Numbered from the stretch's first letter, positions 21,433 to 30,390 are shown. The stretch: 64,000 bases of DNA from Streptomyces fuscichromogenes (GCF_014645815.1 NZ_BMML01000028.1:1-64000); one strand, 5' to 3'. Notes: a model not told the origin generated them from the letters alone. Numbers and translations are program-made.

Positions 21433-22098
21433 ATGGGGAAGCACGAAAGCGCACACATTGTCTGGGACTGGAACGGGACGCTGTTCCACGACAACGACGC
21501 GATCATCGGGGCGACGAACGCGGCCTCGGCCGAGCTGGGCCTGGCGCCGATCACACTGGAGCAGTACCGGGCGCTGTACTGCGTGCCGGTGCCGAGGTTC
21601 TACGAGCGGCTGATGGGGCGGCTTCCGACGGAGGCCGAGTGGGAGGTCATGGACGAGATCTTCCACCGCTACTACGCCGAGCACCGGGGCCGGTGCGGGC
21701 TGACCGACGGGGCGGCGGAGCTGCTGGCCGGGTGGCGTTCGGCGGGGCGCAGCCAGTCGCTGCTGAGCATGTACGTGCATGACGAACTGGTTCCGCTGGT
21801 GCGGGGGTTCGGAATCGAGCCGCACTTCGTACGGGTGGAGGGACGGACCGGGCCGTCCGGGGGCAGCAAGGCCGAGCACATGGTGCGGCACCTGCGGCAG
21901 CTGGCGGATGTGGAGCCCGGCCGGACCGTGGTGATCGGGGACGCGGCGGACGACGCGGTGGCGGCGCGGGCGGTGGGGGCGAGAGCGGTGCTGTACACCG
22001 GGGGGTCGCACGGCAGAGCCAGTCTGGAGGAGGTCGGGGTGCCGGTCGTGGACTCCCTGGCGGAGGCGGTCGAGGAGGCGGAGCGACTGGTGGCGTGA
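21433..22098 (+). CDS. HAD-family hydrolase with DWN motif (221 aa)
   Basis: Haloacid-dehalogenase-like phosphatase, phosphoglycolate-phosphatase-like fold. Motif I is DWNGTL: Asp12 is the nucleophile, but the usual second aspartate (the general acid/base at +2) is Asn14. Motif II is LLSMY, the motif III lysine is in GGSKAEHM, and motif IV is VIGDAADDAVAARAVG. A cap domain lies between residues 20 and 90. The substrate is unknown. The ATG at 21433 is chosen because the shorter protein starts directly before the fold. Confidence 0.83.
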   Translation: MGKHESAHIVWDWNGTLFHDNDAIIGATNAASAELGLAPITLEQYRALYCVPVPRFYERLMGRLPTEAEWEVMDEIFHRYYAEHRGRCGLTDGAAELLAGWRSAGRSQSLLSMYVHDELVPLVRGFGIEPHFVRVEGRTGPSGGSKAEHMVRHLRQLADVEPGRTVVIGDAADDAVAARAVGARAVLYTGGSHGRASLEEVGVPVVDSLAEAVEEAERLVA

Positions 22099-22306
22099 GC
22101 CGGTGCCGGTGGGCCGGGGCCGGGGGTGGGGCGCTTGCCGGGTGCCGCTGCGCCCACCCGTGCCGCCCTGCGGCACGCCTGCCCGCAGCTGAGTGGCGTG
22201 CCCCGCATGTCAGCCGGGCCGGCGCGGCGTCTCTGTGCAGAACGTCAAAGTTCCACCCCCGCTTTTGTACACATACGGCTCATGACGACCCCCCGGTGGA
22301 GAGCGA

Positions 22307-22318
22307 TAGCCTGGTGGC
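22307..22318 (+). promoter_or_regulatory. probable promoter of the glutamate dehydrogenase transcript
   Basis: TAGCCT (22307-22312) is a good Streptomyces housekeeping -10 element with TGACGA 18 bp upstream. The predicted start of transcription is at the GTG at 22319, about 319 nt before the dehydrogenase ATG. Confidence 0.5.
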
Positions 22319-22637
22319 GTGATCAGCGCGATAGTTCGCGGGGGCATCGGTGCCCCTGCCCTGCGCCCGGTTTGCACGGAGCACCTCCGTGACCGGGCGG
22401 CGGTCGCTGGTCTTCCCGGGCGGAGGGCGCCGAAAGCGGCCCTGGCGGGTTCGCTGCCGAGAGCAGCGTCACACCTGCCGAGCAGCTCAAAGATGGCTCA
22501 ATACCCCCCGCTCGTCTCCCCATGCGGCATAGCGTCGGAGCAGACCGGAGAACCCGGCCGTGGCGTCGAGCCGCAGTGGGAAGAGCCCGTACTTCCTTCT
22601 ACGTCACGCAATGGCGCGCGACAGGAGCCAGAGGACC
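22319..22637 (+). promoter_or_regulatory. structured leader of the NAD-glutamate dehydrogenase gene
   Basis: This 319-nt leader folds by eye into several hairpins: GGGGCA/TGCCCC (22340-22355), a strong stem at 22365-22398 (GCCCGGT and CACGGAG pairing with CTCCGTG and ACCGGGC, with a 3-nt bulge), and GCTGC/GCAGC (22451-22465). A GTG at its first base opens a 126-codon frame that runs into the dehydrogenase gene by 62 nt; its Pro/Arg-rich composition looks non-coding. It does not match a riboswitch class I know. Confidence 0.4.
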
Positions 22638-25600
22638 ATGCAGACCAAGCTGGACGAAGCCAAGGCCGAGCTGCTCGATCGGGCCGCCCGGGTAGCTGAG
22701 AACAGCCCGGCCGGGGGGCACCTACCGACTGGGACGACGGGAACGGCGGATCAGGAGTCCGTCTTCGCGTTCCTCCAGCGCTACTACCTGCACACCGCAC
22801 CGGAGGACCTCGCCGACCGCGACCCGGTCGACGTCTTCGGCGCCGCCGTCTCGCACTACCGTCTCGCCGAGAACCGCCCGCAGGGCACCGCGAACGTCCG
22901 GGTCCACACCCCGACCGTCGAGGAGAACGGGTGGACGTGCAGCCACACCGTGGTGGAGGTCGTCACCGACGACATGCCCTTCCTCGTGGACTCGGTCACC
23001 AATGAGCTGACCCGGCAGGGACGCGGCATCCACGTCGTCATCCACCCCCAGTTCGTGGTCCGCCGCGACCTCACCGGCAAGATGATCGAGGTGCTGCCCA
23101 CCCCGCCGGCCGACGAGGAACTGCCCCACGACACGCACATCGAGTCCTGGATCCACGTCGAGATCGACCGCGAGACCGACCGCGCCGACCTCAAGCAGAT
23201 CACCGCCGACCTGCTGCGCGTGCTCTCCGACGTCCGCGAGGCCGTCGAGGACTGGGAGAAGATGCGCGAGGGCGCCGTCCGCGTCGCCGAGCAGCTCGGC
23301 GAGGAACCGGTCCCCGCCGACCTGCCGCGCCCCGAGGTCGAGGAGGCCCGCGAGCTGCTGCGCTGGCTGGCCGCCGACCACTTCACCTTCCTCGGCTTCC
23401 GCGAGTACCAGCTGCGCGACGACGACTCGCTGGCCGCCGTGCCCGGCACCGGCCTCGGCATCCTGCGCTCCGACCCGCAGCACGCCGGCGACGAGGGCCA
23501 CCCGGTCAGCCCCTCCTTCGAGCGGCTCCCGGCCGACGCGCGCGCCAAGGCCCGTGAGCACAAGCTCCTGGTCCTGACCAAGGCGAACAGCCGGGCGACC
23601 GTGCACCGGCCGTCGTACCTGGACTACGTCGGCGTCAAGAAGTTCGACGCGGACGGCAACGTGGTGGGTGAGCGGCGCTTCCTGGGCCTGTTCTCGTCCG
23701 CCGCCTACACCGAGTCGGTGCGCCGGGTGCCGGTCATCCGGCGCAAGGTCGACGCCGTGCTGGAGCGGGCGGGCTTCTCGCCCAACAGCCACGACGGCCG
23801 TGACCTGATGCAGATCATGGAGACCTACCCGCGCGACGACATGTTCCAGACCCCGGTCCCGGAGCTGGAGTCCATCGTCACGAGCGTGCTGTACCTCCAG
23901 GAGCGCCGCCGGCTGCGGCTGTACCTGCGCCAGGACGAGTACGGCCGCTACTACTCGGCCCTCGTCTACCTTCCGCGCGACCGCTACACCACCGGTGTCC
24001 GGCTGCGGATCATCGACATCCTGAAGGAGGAGCTCGGCGGCACCAGCGTCGACTTCACGGCCTGGAACACCGAGTCGATCCTCTCCCGGCTGCACTTCGT
24101 GGTCCGGGTCCCGCAGGGCACCGAGCTGCCCGAGCTGTCCGACGCCGACAAGGACCGTATCGAGGCCCGTCTGGTCGAGGCGGCCCGCTCCTGGGCCGAC
24201 GGCTTCGCCGAGGCGCTCAACGCCGAGTGCGGCGAGGAGCGGGCGGCCGAGCTGCTGCGCCGCTACACGAACTCCTTCCCCGAGGGCTACAAGGCCGACC
24301 ACACCCCGCGCGCGGCGGTCGCCGACCTGGTCCACCTGGAGCGGCTCACCGAGGAGGCGGGCAACGACTTCGCGCTCAGCCTCTACGAGCCGGTGGGCGC
24401 CGCCCCGGGCGAGCGCCGGTTCAAGATCTACCGCAAGGGCGCGGCGATCTCCCTGTCGGCGGTGCTGCCGGTGCTGAACCGGCTGGGCGTCGAGGTGATC
24501 GACGAGCGGCCGTACGAACTGCGCTGCGCGGACCGGACGACCGCGTGGATCTACGACTTCGGGCTGCGGATGCCGAAGGTGTCCGGCGGCAGCAACGGCG
24601 ACTACCTGGGCGACGACGGCCGGGAGCGTTTCCAGGACGCCTTCGCGGCCACCTGGACCGGCCTGGCGGAGAACGACGGCTTCAACGCGCTGGTGCTGAG
24701 CGCCGGGCTGAGCTGGCGCCAGGCGATGGTGCTGCGGGCGTACGCGAAGTACCTGCGGCAGGCCGCTTCCACGTTCTCCCAGGACTACATGGAGACGACG
24801 CTCCGCAACAACGTCCACACCACCCGGCTGCTCGTCTCCCTGTTCGAGGCGCGGATGTCACCGGACCGCCAGAAGGCCGGCCTGGAGATCACCGACGCCC
24901 TGCTGGAGGAGCTGGACGCGGCGCTGGACCAGGTGGCGAGCCTCGACGAGGACCGCATCCTGCGCTCCTTCCTGACCGTCATCAAGGCGACGCTGCGCAC
25001 CAACTTCTTCCAGGAGACGGTCGACGGCGCCCCGCACGCCTACGTCTCCATGAAGTTCGACCCGCAGGCCATCCCCGACCTCCCGGCGCCCCGCCCGGCG
25101 TTCGAGATCTGGGTGTACTCGCCGCGGGTCGAGGGTGTGCACCTGCGCTTCGGGAAGGTCGCGCGAGGCGGTCTGCGCTGGTCCGACCGGCGAGAGGACT
25201 TCCGCACCGAGATCCTCGGCCTGGTCAAGGCACAGATGGTGAAGAACACCGTCATCGTGCCGGTCGGCGCCAAGGGCGGCTTCGTGGCCAAGCAGCTGCC
25301 GGACCCGGCGAAGGACCGGGACGCGTGGCTGGCCGAGGGCATCGCCAGCTACAAGACGTTCATCTCGGCGCTGCTCGACATCACCGACAACATGGTGGCC
25401 GGCGATGTCGTGCCCCCGCAGGACGTGGTCCGGCACGACGAGGACGACACCTACCTGGTGGTCGCGGCCGACAAGGGCACGGCGACGTTCTCCGACATCG
25501 CCAACGAGGTCGCGGGCAGCTACAACTTCTGGCTCGGCGACGCCTTCGCCTCCGGCGGCAGCGCCGGCTACGACCACAAGGGCATGGGCATCACCGCGCG

Positions 25601-27575
25601 CGGCGCCTGGGAGTCCGTGAAGCGGCACTTCCGGGAGCTGGGCACCGACACCCAGACCGAGGACTTCACGGTCGTCGGCATCGGTGACATGTCCGGTGAC
25701 GTGTTCGGCAACGGCATGCTGCTGTCCGAGCACATCCGCCTGGTCGCCGCCTTCGACCACCGGCACATCTTCATCGACCCGAACCCGGACGCGGCCACCT
25801 CCTTCGCCGAGCGCCGCCGCCTGTTCGACCTGCCCCGCTCCAGCTGGGGCGACTACGACACCGACCTGCTCTCGGCGGGCGGCGGGATCTTCCCGCGCAG
25901 CGCCAAGGCCATCCCGGTCAACGGCCACATCCGCGAGGCGCTCGGCATCGAGGAGAAGGTCGCCAAGCTGACCCCGGCCGACCTGATGAAGGCGATCCTG
26001 GCGGCGCCGGTCGACCTGCTCTGGAACGGCGGCATCGGCACCTACGTCAAGGCGTCGACCGAGTCCAACGCGGACGTCGGCGACAAGGCCAACGACGCCA
26101 TCCGCGTCGACGGCGCCGACCTGCGTGTCAAGGTCGTCGGCGAGGGCGGCAACCTGGGCCTGACCCAGCTCGGCCGGATCGAGTTCGCCCGCCAGGGCGG
26201 AAAGATCAACACCGATGCCATCGACAACAGCGCCGGCGTGGACACCTCCGACCACGAGGTGAACATCAAGATCCTGCTCAACGGTGTGGTCGCGGACGGC
26301 GACATGACGGTCAAGCAGCGCAACAAGCTGCTCGCCGAGATGACCGACGAGGTCGGCGCCCTGGTGCTGCGCAACAACTACGCGCAGAACGTGGCGATCG
26401 CCAACGCCCTCGCCCAGTCCGGGGACATGCTCCACGCCCAGCAGCGCTTCCTGCGCCACCTGGTCAGGGAAGGCCATCTCGACCGGGCCCTGGAGTTCCT
26501 GCCCACCGACCGCCAGATCCGCGAGCGCATCGGCACCGGCCAGGGCCTGACCGGCCCGGAGACGGCCGTCCTGCTGGCGTACACGAAGATCACGGTCGCC
26601 GACGAGCTGCTGGCCACCACACTGCCGGACGACCCGTACCTGAGCAGCCTGCTGCACGCCTACTTCCCGACGGCCCTGCGCGAGCGGTTCGCCGCCGCGC
26701 TCGCCACCCACCCGCTGCGCCGCGAGATCACCACCACGGTCCTGGTCAACGACACCGTCAACACCGGTGGCACGACCTACCTGCACCGGCTGCGCGAGGA
26801 GACCGGGGCGTCCCTGGAGGAGATCGTCCGGGCGCAGACCGCGGCCCGCGCGATCTTCCGCTCGGCCCCGGTGTGGGACGCGGTCGAGGAGCTGGACAAC
26901 ACGGTCGACGCGGCCGTCCAGACCCGGATCCGGCTGCACTCCCGCCGCCTGGTGGAGCGTGGCACCCGCTGGCTGCTCAACAACCGGCCGCAGCCGCTCC
27001 AACTGCTGGAGACCGTCGACTTCTTCTCCGAGCGGGTCGAACAGGTCTGGCAGCAGCTGCCGAAGCTGCTGCGCGGCGCGGACCTGGAGTGGTACCAGCA
27101 CGTGTACGACGAGCTGTCGGGCGCCGGTGTGCCCGACGAGGTCGCCACCCGCGTGGCCGGCTTCTCCTCGGCCTTCCCGGCGCTGGACATCGTCTCGGTG
27201 GCCGACCGCACGGGCAAGGAGCCGCTGGACGTCGCCGAGGTCTACTACGACCTCGCCGACCGGCTCGGCGTCACCCAGCTGATGGACCGCATCATCGAGC
27301 TCCCGCGCGCCGACCGCTGGCAGTCGATGGCCCGCGCCTCCATCCGCGAGGACCTGTACGCGGCCCACGCGATGCTCACCGCCGACGTGCTCGCCGCGGG
27401 CAACGGCACGTCGACCCCCGAGCAGCGTTACGAGGCCTGGGAGCAGAACAACTCCGCGATCCTGGGCCGGGCCCGGACCACCCTGGAGGAGATCCGCAGC
27501 TCGGACTCCTTCGACCTGGCCAACCTCTCGGTGGCCATGCGGACGATGCGGACGCTGCTGCGCACGCACGCGTAG
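22638..27575 (+). CDS. gdhB: NAD-dependent glutamate dehydrogenase, large 180-kDa class (1645 aa)
   Basis: Oxidative deamination of glutamate to 2-oxoglutarate with NAD+, feeding carbon into the TCA cycle. Length matches the large L_180 class first described in Streptomyces. The N-terminal half holds ACT-like regulatory segments; the catalytic domain is marked near residue 845 by GGLRWSDRREDFRTEILGL and VPVGAKGGF, followed by a Rossmann domain (VVGIGDMSGDVFGNGML, VVGEGGNLGLTQLGR). ATG 22638 has GGAG ten bases upstream; in-frame starts at 22611 and 22560 exist but sit in the structured leader. A strong terminator follows. Confidence 0.96.
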   Translation: MQTKLDEAKAELLDRAARVAENSPAGGHLPTGTTGTADQESVFAFLQRYYLHTAPEDLADRDPVDVFGAAVSHYRLAENRPQGTANVRVHTPTVEENGWTCSHTVVEVVTDDMPFLVDSVTNELTRQGRGIHVVIHPQFVVRRDLTGKMIEVLPTPPADEELPHDTHIESWIHVEIDRETDRADLKQITADLLRVLSDVREAVEDWEKMREGAVRVAEQLGEEPVPADLPRPEVEEARELLRWLAADHFTFLGFREYQLRDDDSLAAVPGTGLGILRSDPQHAGDEGHPVSPSFERLPADARAKAREHKLLVLTKANSRATVHRPSYLDYVGVKKFDADGNVVGERRFLGLFSSAAYTESVRRVPVIRRKVDAVLERAGFSPNSHDGRDLMQIMETYPRDDMFQTPVPELESIVTSVLYLQERRRLRLYLRQDEYGRYYSALVYLPRDRYTTGVRLRIIDILKEELGGTSVDFTAWNTESILSRLHFVVRVPQGTELPELSDADKDRIEARLVEAARSWADGFAEALNAECGEERAAELLRRYTNSFPEGYKADHTPRAAVADLVHLERLTEEAGNDFALSLYEPVGAAPGERRFKIYRKGAAISLSAVLPVLNRLGVEVIDERPYELRCADRTTAWIYDFGLRMPKVSGGSNGDYLGDDGRERFQDAFAATWTGLAENDGFNALVLSAGLSWRQAMVLRAYAKYLRQAASTFSQDYMETTLRNNVHTTRLLVSLFEARMSPDRQKAGLEITDALLEELDAALDQVASLDEDRILRSFLTVIKATLRTNFFQETVDGAPHAYVSMKFDPQAIPDLPAPRPAFEIWVYSPRVEGVHLRFGKVARGGLRWSDRREDFRTEILGLVKAQMVKNTVIVPVGAKGGFVAKQLPDPAKDRDAWLAEGIASYKTFISALLDITDNMVAGDVVPPQDVVRHDEDDTYLVVAADKGTATFSDIANEVAGSYNFWLGDAFASGGSAGYDHKGMGITARGAWESVKRHFRELGTDTQTEDFTVVGIGDMSGDVFGNGMLLSEHIRLVAAFDHRHIFIDPNPDAATSFAERRRLFDLPRSSWGDYDTDLLSAGGGIFPRSAKAIPVNGHIREALGIEEKVAKLTPADLMKAILAAPVDLLWNGGIGTYVKASTESNADVGDKANDAIRVDGADLRVKVVGEGGNLGLTQLGRIEFARQGGKINTDAIDNSAGVDTSDHEVNIKILLNGVVADGDMTVKQRNKLLAEMTDEVGALVLRNNYAQNVAIANALAQSGDMLHAQQRFLRHLVREGHLDRALEFLPTDRQIRERIGTGQGLTGPETAVLLAYTKITVADELLATTLPDDPYLSSLLHAYFPTALRERFAAALATHPLRREITTTVLVNDTVNTGGTTYLHRLREETGASLEEIVRAQTAARAIFRSAPVWDAVEELDNTVDAAVQTRIRLHSRRLVERGTRWLLNNRPQPLQLLETVDFFSERVEQVWQQLPKLLRGADLEWYQHVYDELSGAGVPDEVATRVAGFSSAFPALDIVSVADRTGKEPLDVAEVYYDLADRLGVTQLMDRIIELPRADRWQSMARASIREDLYAAHAMLTADVLAAGNGTSTPEQRYEAWEQNNSAILGRARTTLEEIRSSDSFDLANLSVAMRTMRTLLRTHA

Positions 27576-27613
27576 CGGTACGAGAGAGCAGTACGAGTCA
27601 GTCGTACGACATG

Positions 27614-27660
27614 AAAGGCGCCCCGGGCCGGTGAAGGTCCGGGGCGCCTTTCTTTCCTTT
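27614..27660 (+). terminator. strong terminator after the glutamate dehydrogenase gene
   Basis: A 13-bp stem (AAAGGCGCCCCGG at 27614-27626 with its complement at 27639-27651) and a run of T-rich sequence (TTTCTTTCCTTT), a classical intrinsic terminator. Confidence 0.88.
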
Positions 27661-27759
27661 CCTCCCTGCCGGTGCCTGTTCTTGCCGATATCCAGGGAGA
27701 AATGGACGGTGAATTTACCGTTTCCTGCTAATCGGGACACCTCGGATAAGGTCTGCCGT

Positions 27760-28203
27760 GTGACAGTGCAACTCACGGTGGGGCGGCCGGTCCCGCGGGT
27801 CGTCCTCGAAGTCGTGAAATTCGGGGTCGTCGGCGGCAGCGGTGTCCTCGTCAATTTCCTGGCCTTCAACCTGCTGCTGCACGGCCCGCGTTGGCCGGCC
27901 ATGACGGCGACGGTGGCGGCCAGCTGCATGGCGATGGCGACCAATTACGTGGGCTTCCGTTTTTTCGCCTATCGCGACCGGGCCTCGCGCACACGACAGC
28001 AGATCGCACTTTTCTTCGTGTTCAGCGGTGTGGGCGTCGTACTGGAAAGCGGTCTGTTCTATGCCGGTTATCACGGTCTCGGTCTCGCGGGGCCGCTGGA
28101 ATCCAACGTGGTGAAGGCGCTGTCGATCGTGCTCGCCTCCGCCTTCCGCTTCCTCGTCTACCGGACGTGGGTCTTCCAGACGGACGCGAGCCGCGCCGTG
28201 TAG
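27760..28203 (+). CDS. GtrA-family membrane protein (147 aa)
   Basis: Four-helix membrane protein of the GtrA family, several of which help flip polyprenyl-linked sugars for surface polymers. Hydrophobic helices cover most of residues 15-135 (FGVVGGSGVLVNFLAFNLLL, ALFFVFSGVGVVLESGLFYA, ALSIVLASAFRFLVYRTWVF). The GTG at 27760 has AAGG eight bases upstream. Its position beside the glycopolymer exporter genes supports a role in the same pathway, although it is on the opposite strand and convergent with them. Confidence 0.82.
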   Translation: MTVQLTVGRPVPRVVLEVVKFGVVGGSGVLVNFLAFNLLLHGPRWPAMTATVAASCMAMATNYVGFRFFAYRDRASRTRQQIALFFVFSGVGVVLESGLFYAGYHGLGLAGPLESNVVKALSIVLASAFRFLVYRTWVFQTDASRAV

Positions 28204-28220
28204 CAACGGCGCGGCTCGCG
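28185..28220. terminator. hairpin overlapping the GtrA stop codon
   Basis: A perfect 15-bp stem, CGCGAGCCGCGCCGT (28185-28199) with its complement at 28206-28220; the 6-nt loop contains the TAG stop of the GtrA gene. It sits between convergent genes and can serve both. Confidence 0.75.
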
Positions 28221-28261
28221 GTCGTGGGTCTGCCGGGTCTGCGAGGTCTGCTCGCTCCGCC

Positions 28262-29110
28262 TCAGGAGGGCTGGGCGGCGGCCTTCGGCTTCGGCTTCGG
28301 AGCGGTCTTCGGCTTGTCGGACTTGTCGCCGGTGAAGGCCTCGTACTCCGCGAGGACGTCCTCGGTCGGCCCGTCCATGCGCAGCACACCCCGCTCCAGC
28401 CACAGCACCCGCTCGCAGGTGTCGCGGATGGACTTGTTGTTGTGGCTGACCAGGAACACCGTGCCCGCGTGCTGGCGCAGCTCGCGGATGCGCTCCTCGG
28501 ACCGCATGCGGAAGGACGCGTCACCGGTGGCCAGGGCCTCGTCGATGAGCAGGACGTCGTGGTCCTTGGCGGCGGCGATGGAGAACCGGAGCCGGGCGCC
28601 CATGCCGGAGGAGTAGGTGCGCATCGGGAGGGTGATGAAGTCGCCCTTCTCGTTGATACCGGAGAAGTCGACGATGTCCTGGTAGCGCTCCTTGACCTCC
28701 TCCCGGGACATGCCCATGGCGAGGCCGCCGAGGTAGACGTTCTTCTCGCCGGTCAGGTCGCCCATCAGGGCCGCGTTGACGCCGAGGAGGGAGGGCTGGC
28801 CGTCGGTGTAGATCGCGCCGTGCTCCACCGGGAGCAGGCCGGCGACCGCCTTGAGCAGGGTCGACTTGCCGGAGCCGTTGGTGCCGATGAGACCGATCGC
28901 CTCGCCCTTGTAGGCGACGAAGGAGACGTTCTTGACCGCGTGCACCGTGCGGGTGCCCGCCGCCTTCTCGGCGTTCTTGCGGCGCAGGATCCGGTTGAGG
29001 GCGGCGGTGGCGGAGCCGCGTCCGGCGCCGGTGCCGTTGACCCGGTAGACGATGTCGACGCTGTCGGCGACGACGGTGGGGATGGGGGTGTCGCTCACGT
29101 TCTCAGCCAC
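28262..29110 (-). CDS. polysaccharide/teichoic-acid ABC exporter ATPase, TagH/Wzt-like (282 aa)
   Basis: ATPase of a polymer exporter. Walker A is GTNGSGKST, the ABC signature is the variant YSSGMGAR typical of TagH/Wzt and KpsT proteins, and Walker B is VLLIDEALATGD. The C-terminus is a short Lys/Pro/Ala-rich tail, not the long carbohydrate-binding domain of Wzt, so export is probably not end-cap dependent. GTG 29110 (AGGAGAC ten bases upstream) overlaps the permease stop by 8 nt, indicating coupled translation. Confidence 0.9.
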   Translation of the reverse strand: MAENVSDTPIPTVVADSVDIVYRVNGTGAGRGSATAALNRILRRKNAEKAAGTRTVHAVKNVSFVAYKGEAIGLIGTNGSGKSTLLKAVAGLLPVEHGAIYTDGQPSLLGVNAALMGDLTGEKNVYLGGLAMGMSREEVKERYQDIVDFSGINEKGDFITLPMRTYSSGMGARLRFSIAAAKDHDVLLIDEALATGDASFRMRSEERIRELRQHAGTVFLVSHNNKSIRDTCERVLWLERGVLRMDGPTEDVLAEYEAFTGDKSDKPKTAPKPKPKAAAQPS

Positions 29111-30083
29111 GGCCGTACGTCTCCTCAGCCTTCCAGAAGTAGATGAAGCCGCCGACACCGAAGAGCACGGCCCAGCCGGTCGCGAGGATCCACACGTGCG
29201 GGGGCAGCTGGCTGGAGTGGAAGCTGTCGATCAGCGCGTAGCGCATCAGGTCGATGTAGACGGCGGCCGGGTTGCCCTTGAGCACCGGGTTCACCCAGGT
29301 CGGCAGACCGTGGTGGTTCTTGGTCAGCTTGTCGATGTTCCACATGACGCCGGAGATGTACATCCAGGTACGCAGCACGAACGGCATCAGCTGGGCGATG
29401 TCCGGGGTCTTGGCACCCCACCGGGCCATGATCATCGCAATGCCGGCGTTGAAGCTGAACTGCAGGATCAGCGCCGGGATCGCCAGCAGCCAGGAGGCGG
29501 CCACCGGAACGCCGAAGCAGAGCAGGATGACGACCAGGGCGGCCATCGAGAACAGCAGCTGCTGGAGCTGCTGGAGGCAGAAGGAGATCGGCAGCGCGGC
29601 GCGCGGGAAGTGCAGGGCGCGGACGAGGCCGAGGTTGCCGGAGATCGCGCGGGTGCCGACCATGATCGAGCTCTGCGTGAACGTCCAGATGAACACGCCC
29701 GTGACCAGGAACGGGATGTAGTCCGGCACGCCACGCTTGGTGCCGAGCAGCACACCGAAGATGAAGTAGTAGACGGCCGCGTTCAGCAGCGGGGTCATGA
29801 CCTGCCAGACCTGGCCGAGCTTCGCCTGCGCGTACTGCGCGGTGAGCTTGGCGGTGGCGAACGCGACGATGAAGTGCCGCCGCGCCCACAGCTGGCGGAT
29901 GTACGCCGGCAGAGAGGGACGGGCACCGCTGACCGAGAGTCCGTACCGGGCGGCGAGCGCCGCGAGGTCGTCCTCGGCCGTGACCGGGGCCGGGGGCGGT
30001 GTGTGGAGAACCTGGGTCACATCCGCTGCTTTCACTCGGGGGGTGGGGATGCTGCGGCGTCCGGCTGGCGCCGGGCCCGTCAT
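29103..30083 (-). CDS. polysaccharide/teichoic-acid ABC exporter permease, TagG/Wzm-like (326 aa)
   Basis: ABC-2 type permease with about six transmembrane helices after a roughly 75-residue cytoplasmic N-terminus containing the amphipathic gate-helix region (PSLPAYIRQLWARRHFIV). Membrane segments include LLNAAVYYFIFGVLLG, LVVILLCFGVPVAASWLLAIPAL and ILATGWAVLFGVGGFIYF. ATG 30083 is preferred because AAGGA lies seven bases upstream; GTG codons further in (30035, 30020) lack a good site. It forms an operon with the ATPase and is divergent from a TetR gene. Confidence 0.9.
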   Translation of the reverse strand: MTGPAPAGRRSIPTPRVKAADVTQVLHTPPPAPVTAEDDLAALAARYGLSVSGARPSLPAYIRQLWARRHFIVAFATAKLTAQYAQAKLGQVWQVMTPLLNAAVYYFIFGVLLGTKRGVPDYIPFLVTGVFIWTFTQSSIMVGTRAISGNLGLVRALHFPRAALPISFCLQQLQQLLFSMAALVVILLCFGVPVAASWLLAIPALILQFSFNAGIAMIMARWGAKTPDIAQLMPFVLRTWMYISGVMWNIDKLTKNHHGLPTWVNPVLKGNPAAVYIDLMRYALIDSFHSSQLPPHVWILATGWAVLFGVGGFIYFWKAEETYGRG

Positions 30084-30130
30084 CCGAAGTTTCCTTACGC
30101 TTCTCTTCACGTTTTCTTACGTCGGGACGG

Positions 30131-30149
30131 GACCGTATCGTCGCAACGG
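30131..30149. promoter_or_regulatory. degenerate copy of the TetR-gene box
   Basis: GACCGTATCGTCGCAACGG resembles the AACCGTTTCGTCGT core of the two strong copies downstream. It lies in the promoter zone of the exporter operon. A further weak copy (GACCGATTCGTTGC) begins at 30235. Confidence 0.35.
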
Positions 30150-30168
30150 GAGCGTAGGCCGATTCGGC

Positions 30169-30192
30169 GTCGGAACGCAACCGTTTCGTCGT
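30169..30192. repeat. 24-bp direct repeat, copy 1 (candidate TetR operator)
   Basis: Identical over 24 bp to 30347-30370. It contains an imperfect 16-bp palindrome (30172-30187) with arms GGAACG and CGTTTC around CAAC. Copy 1 lies about 90 bp before the exporter permease start. Confidence 0.6.
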
Positions 30193-30346
30193 CACGGTTG
30201 CCTGTGTGCCGTAACGCGTTCGAGGTCGGGGCGCGACCGATTCGTTGCTGTGCGGTGCGGACACGTGTTCGGTACGGCGGTGAGCTGGGGTGTGTTCAGC
30301 GGGTCCGTGCTGCGGCGTTCGGGTGGACGCGGCGTGTCGGAACGTC

Positions 30347-30370
30347 GTCGGAACGCAACCGTTTCGTCGT
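30347..30370. repeat. 24-bp direct repeat, copy 2 (candidate TetR operator)
   Basis: Second identical copy, containing the palindrome GGAACG-CAAC-CGTTTC at 30350-30365. It overlaps the position of the -35 region of the TetR gene's predicted promoter (TATGCT at 30379-30384), as expected for autorepression. Confidence 0.6.
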
Positions 30371-30378
30371 TACGCCCC

Positions 30379-30390
30379 TATGCTGGAGGC
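30379..30390 (+). promoter_or_regulatory. -10 element of a predicted leaderless TetR mRNA
   Basis: TATGCT ends six bases before the ATG at 30391. The intervening GGAGGC looks like a Shine-Dalgarno but is only one base from the start codon, too close for normal initiation, so a leaderless transcript is more likely. Confidence 0.45.

Noticed and set aside
22319-22699. 126-codon frame starting at GTG
   Set aside because: Considered as a gene because of the promoter next to its GTG, but the composition is non-coding-like and it overlaps the dehydrogenase start by 62 nt; described as a leader instead.
24858-27944. 1028-codon open frame on the minus strand
   Set aside because: Antisense to the glutamate dehydrogenase gene and its terminator; no start signal or motif.
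30384-30390. GGAGG as the ribosome-binding site of the TetR gene
   Set aside because: It is only one base from the ATG, too close for normal initiation; a leaderless start explains the layout better.
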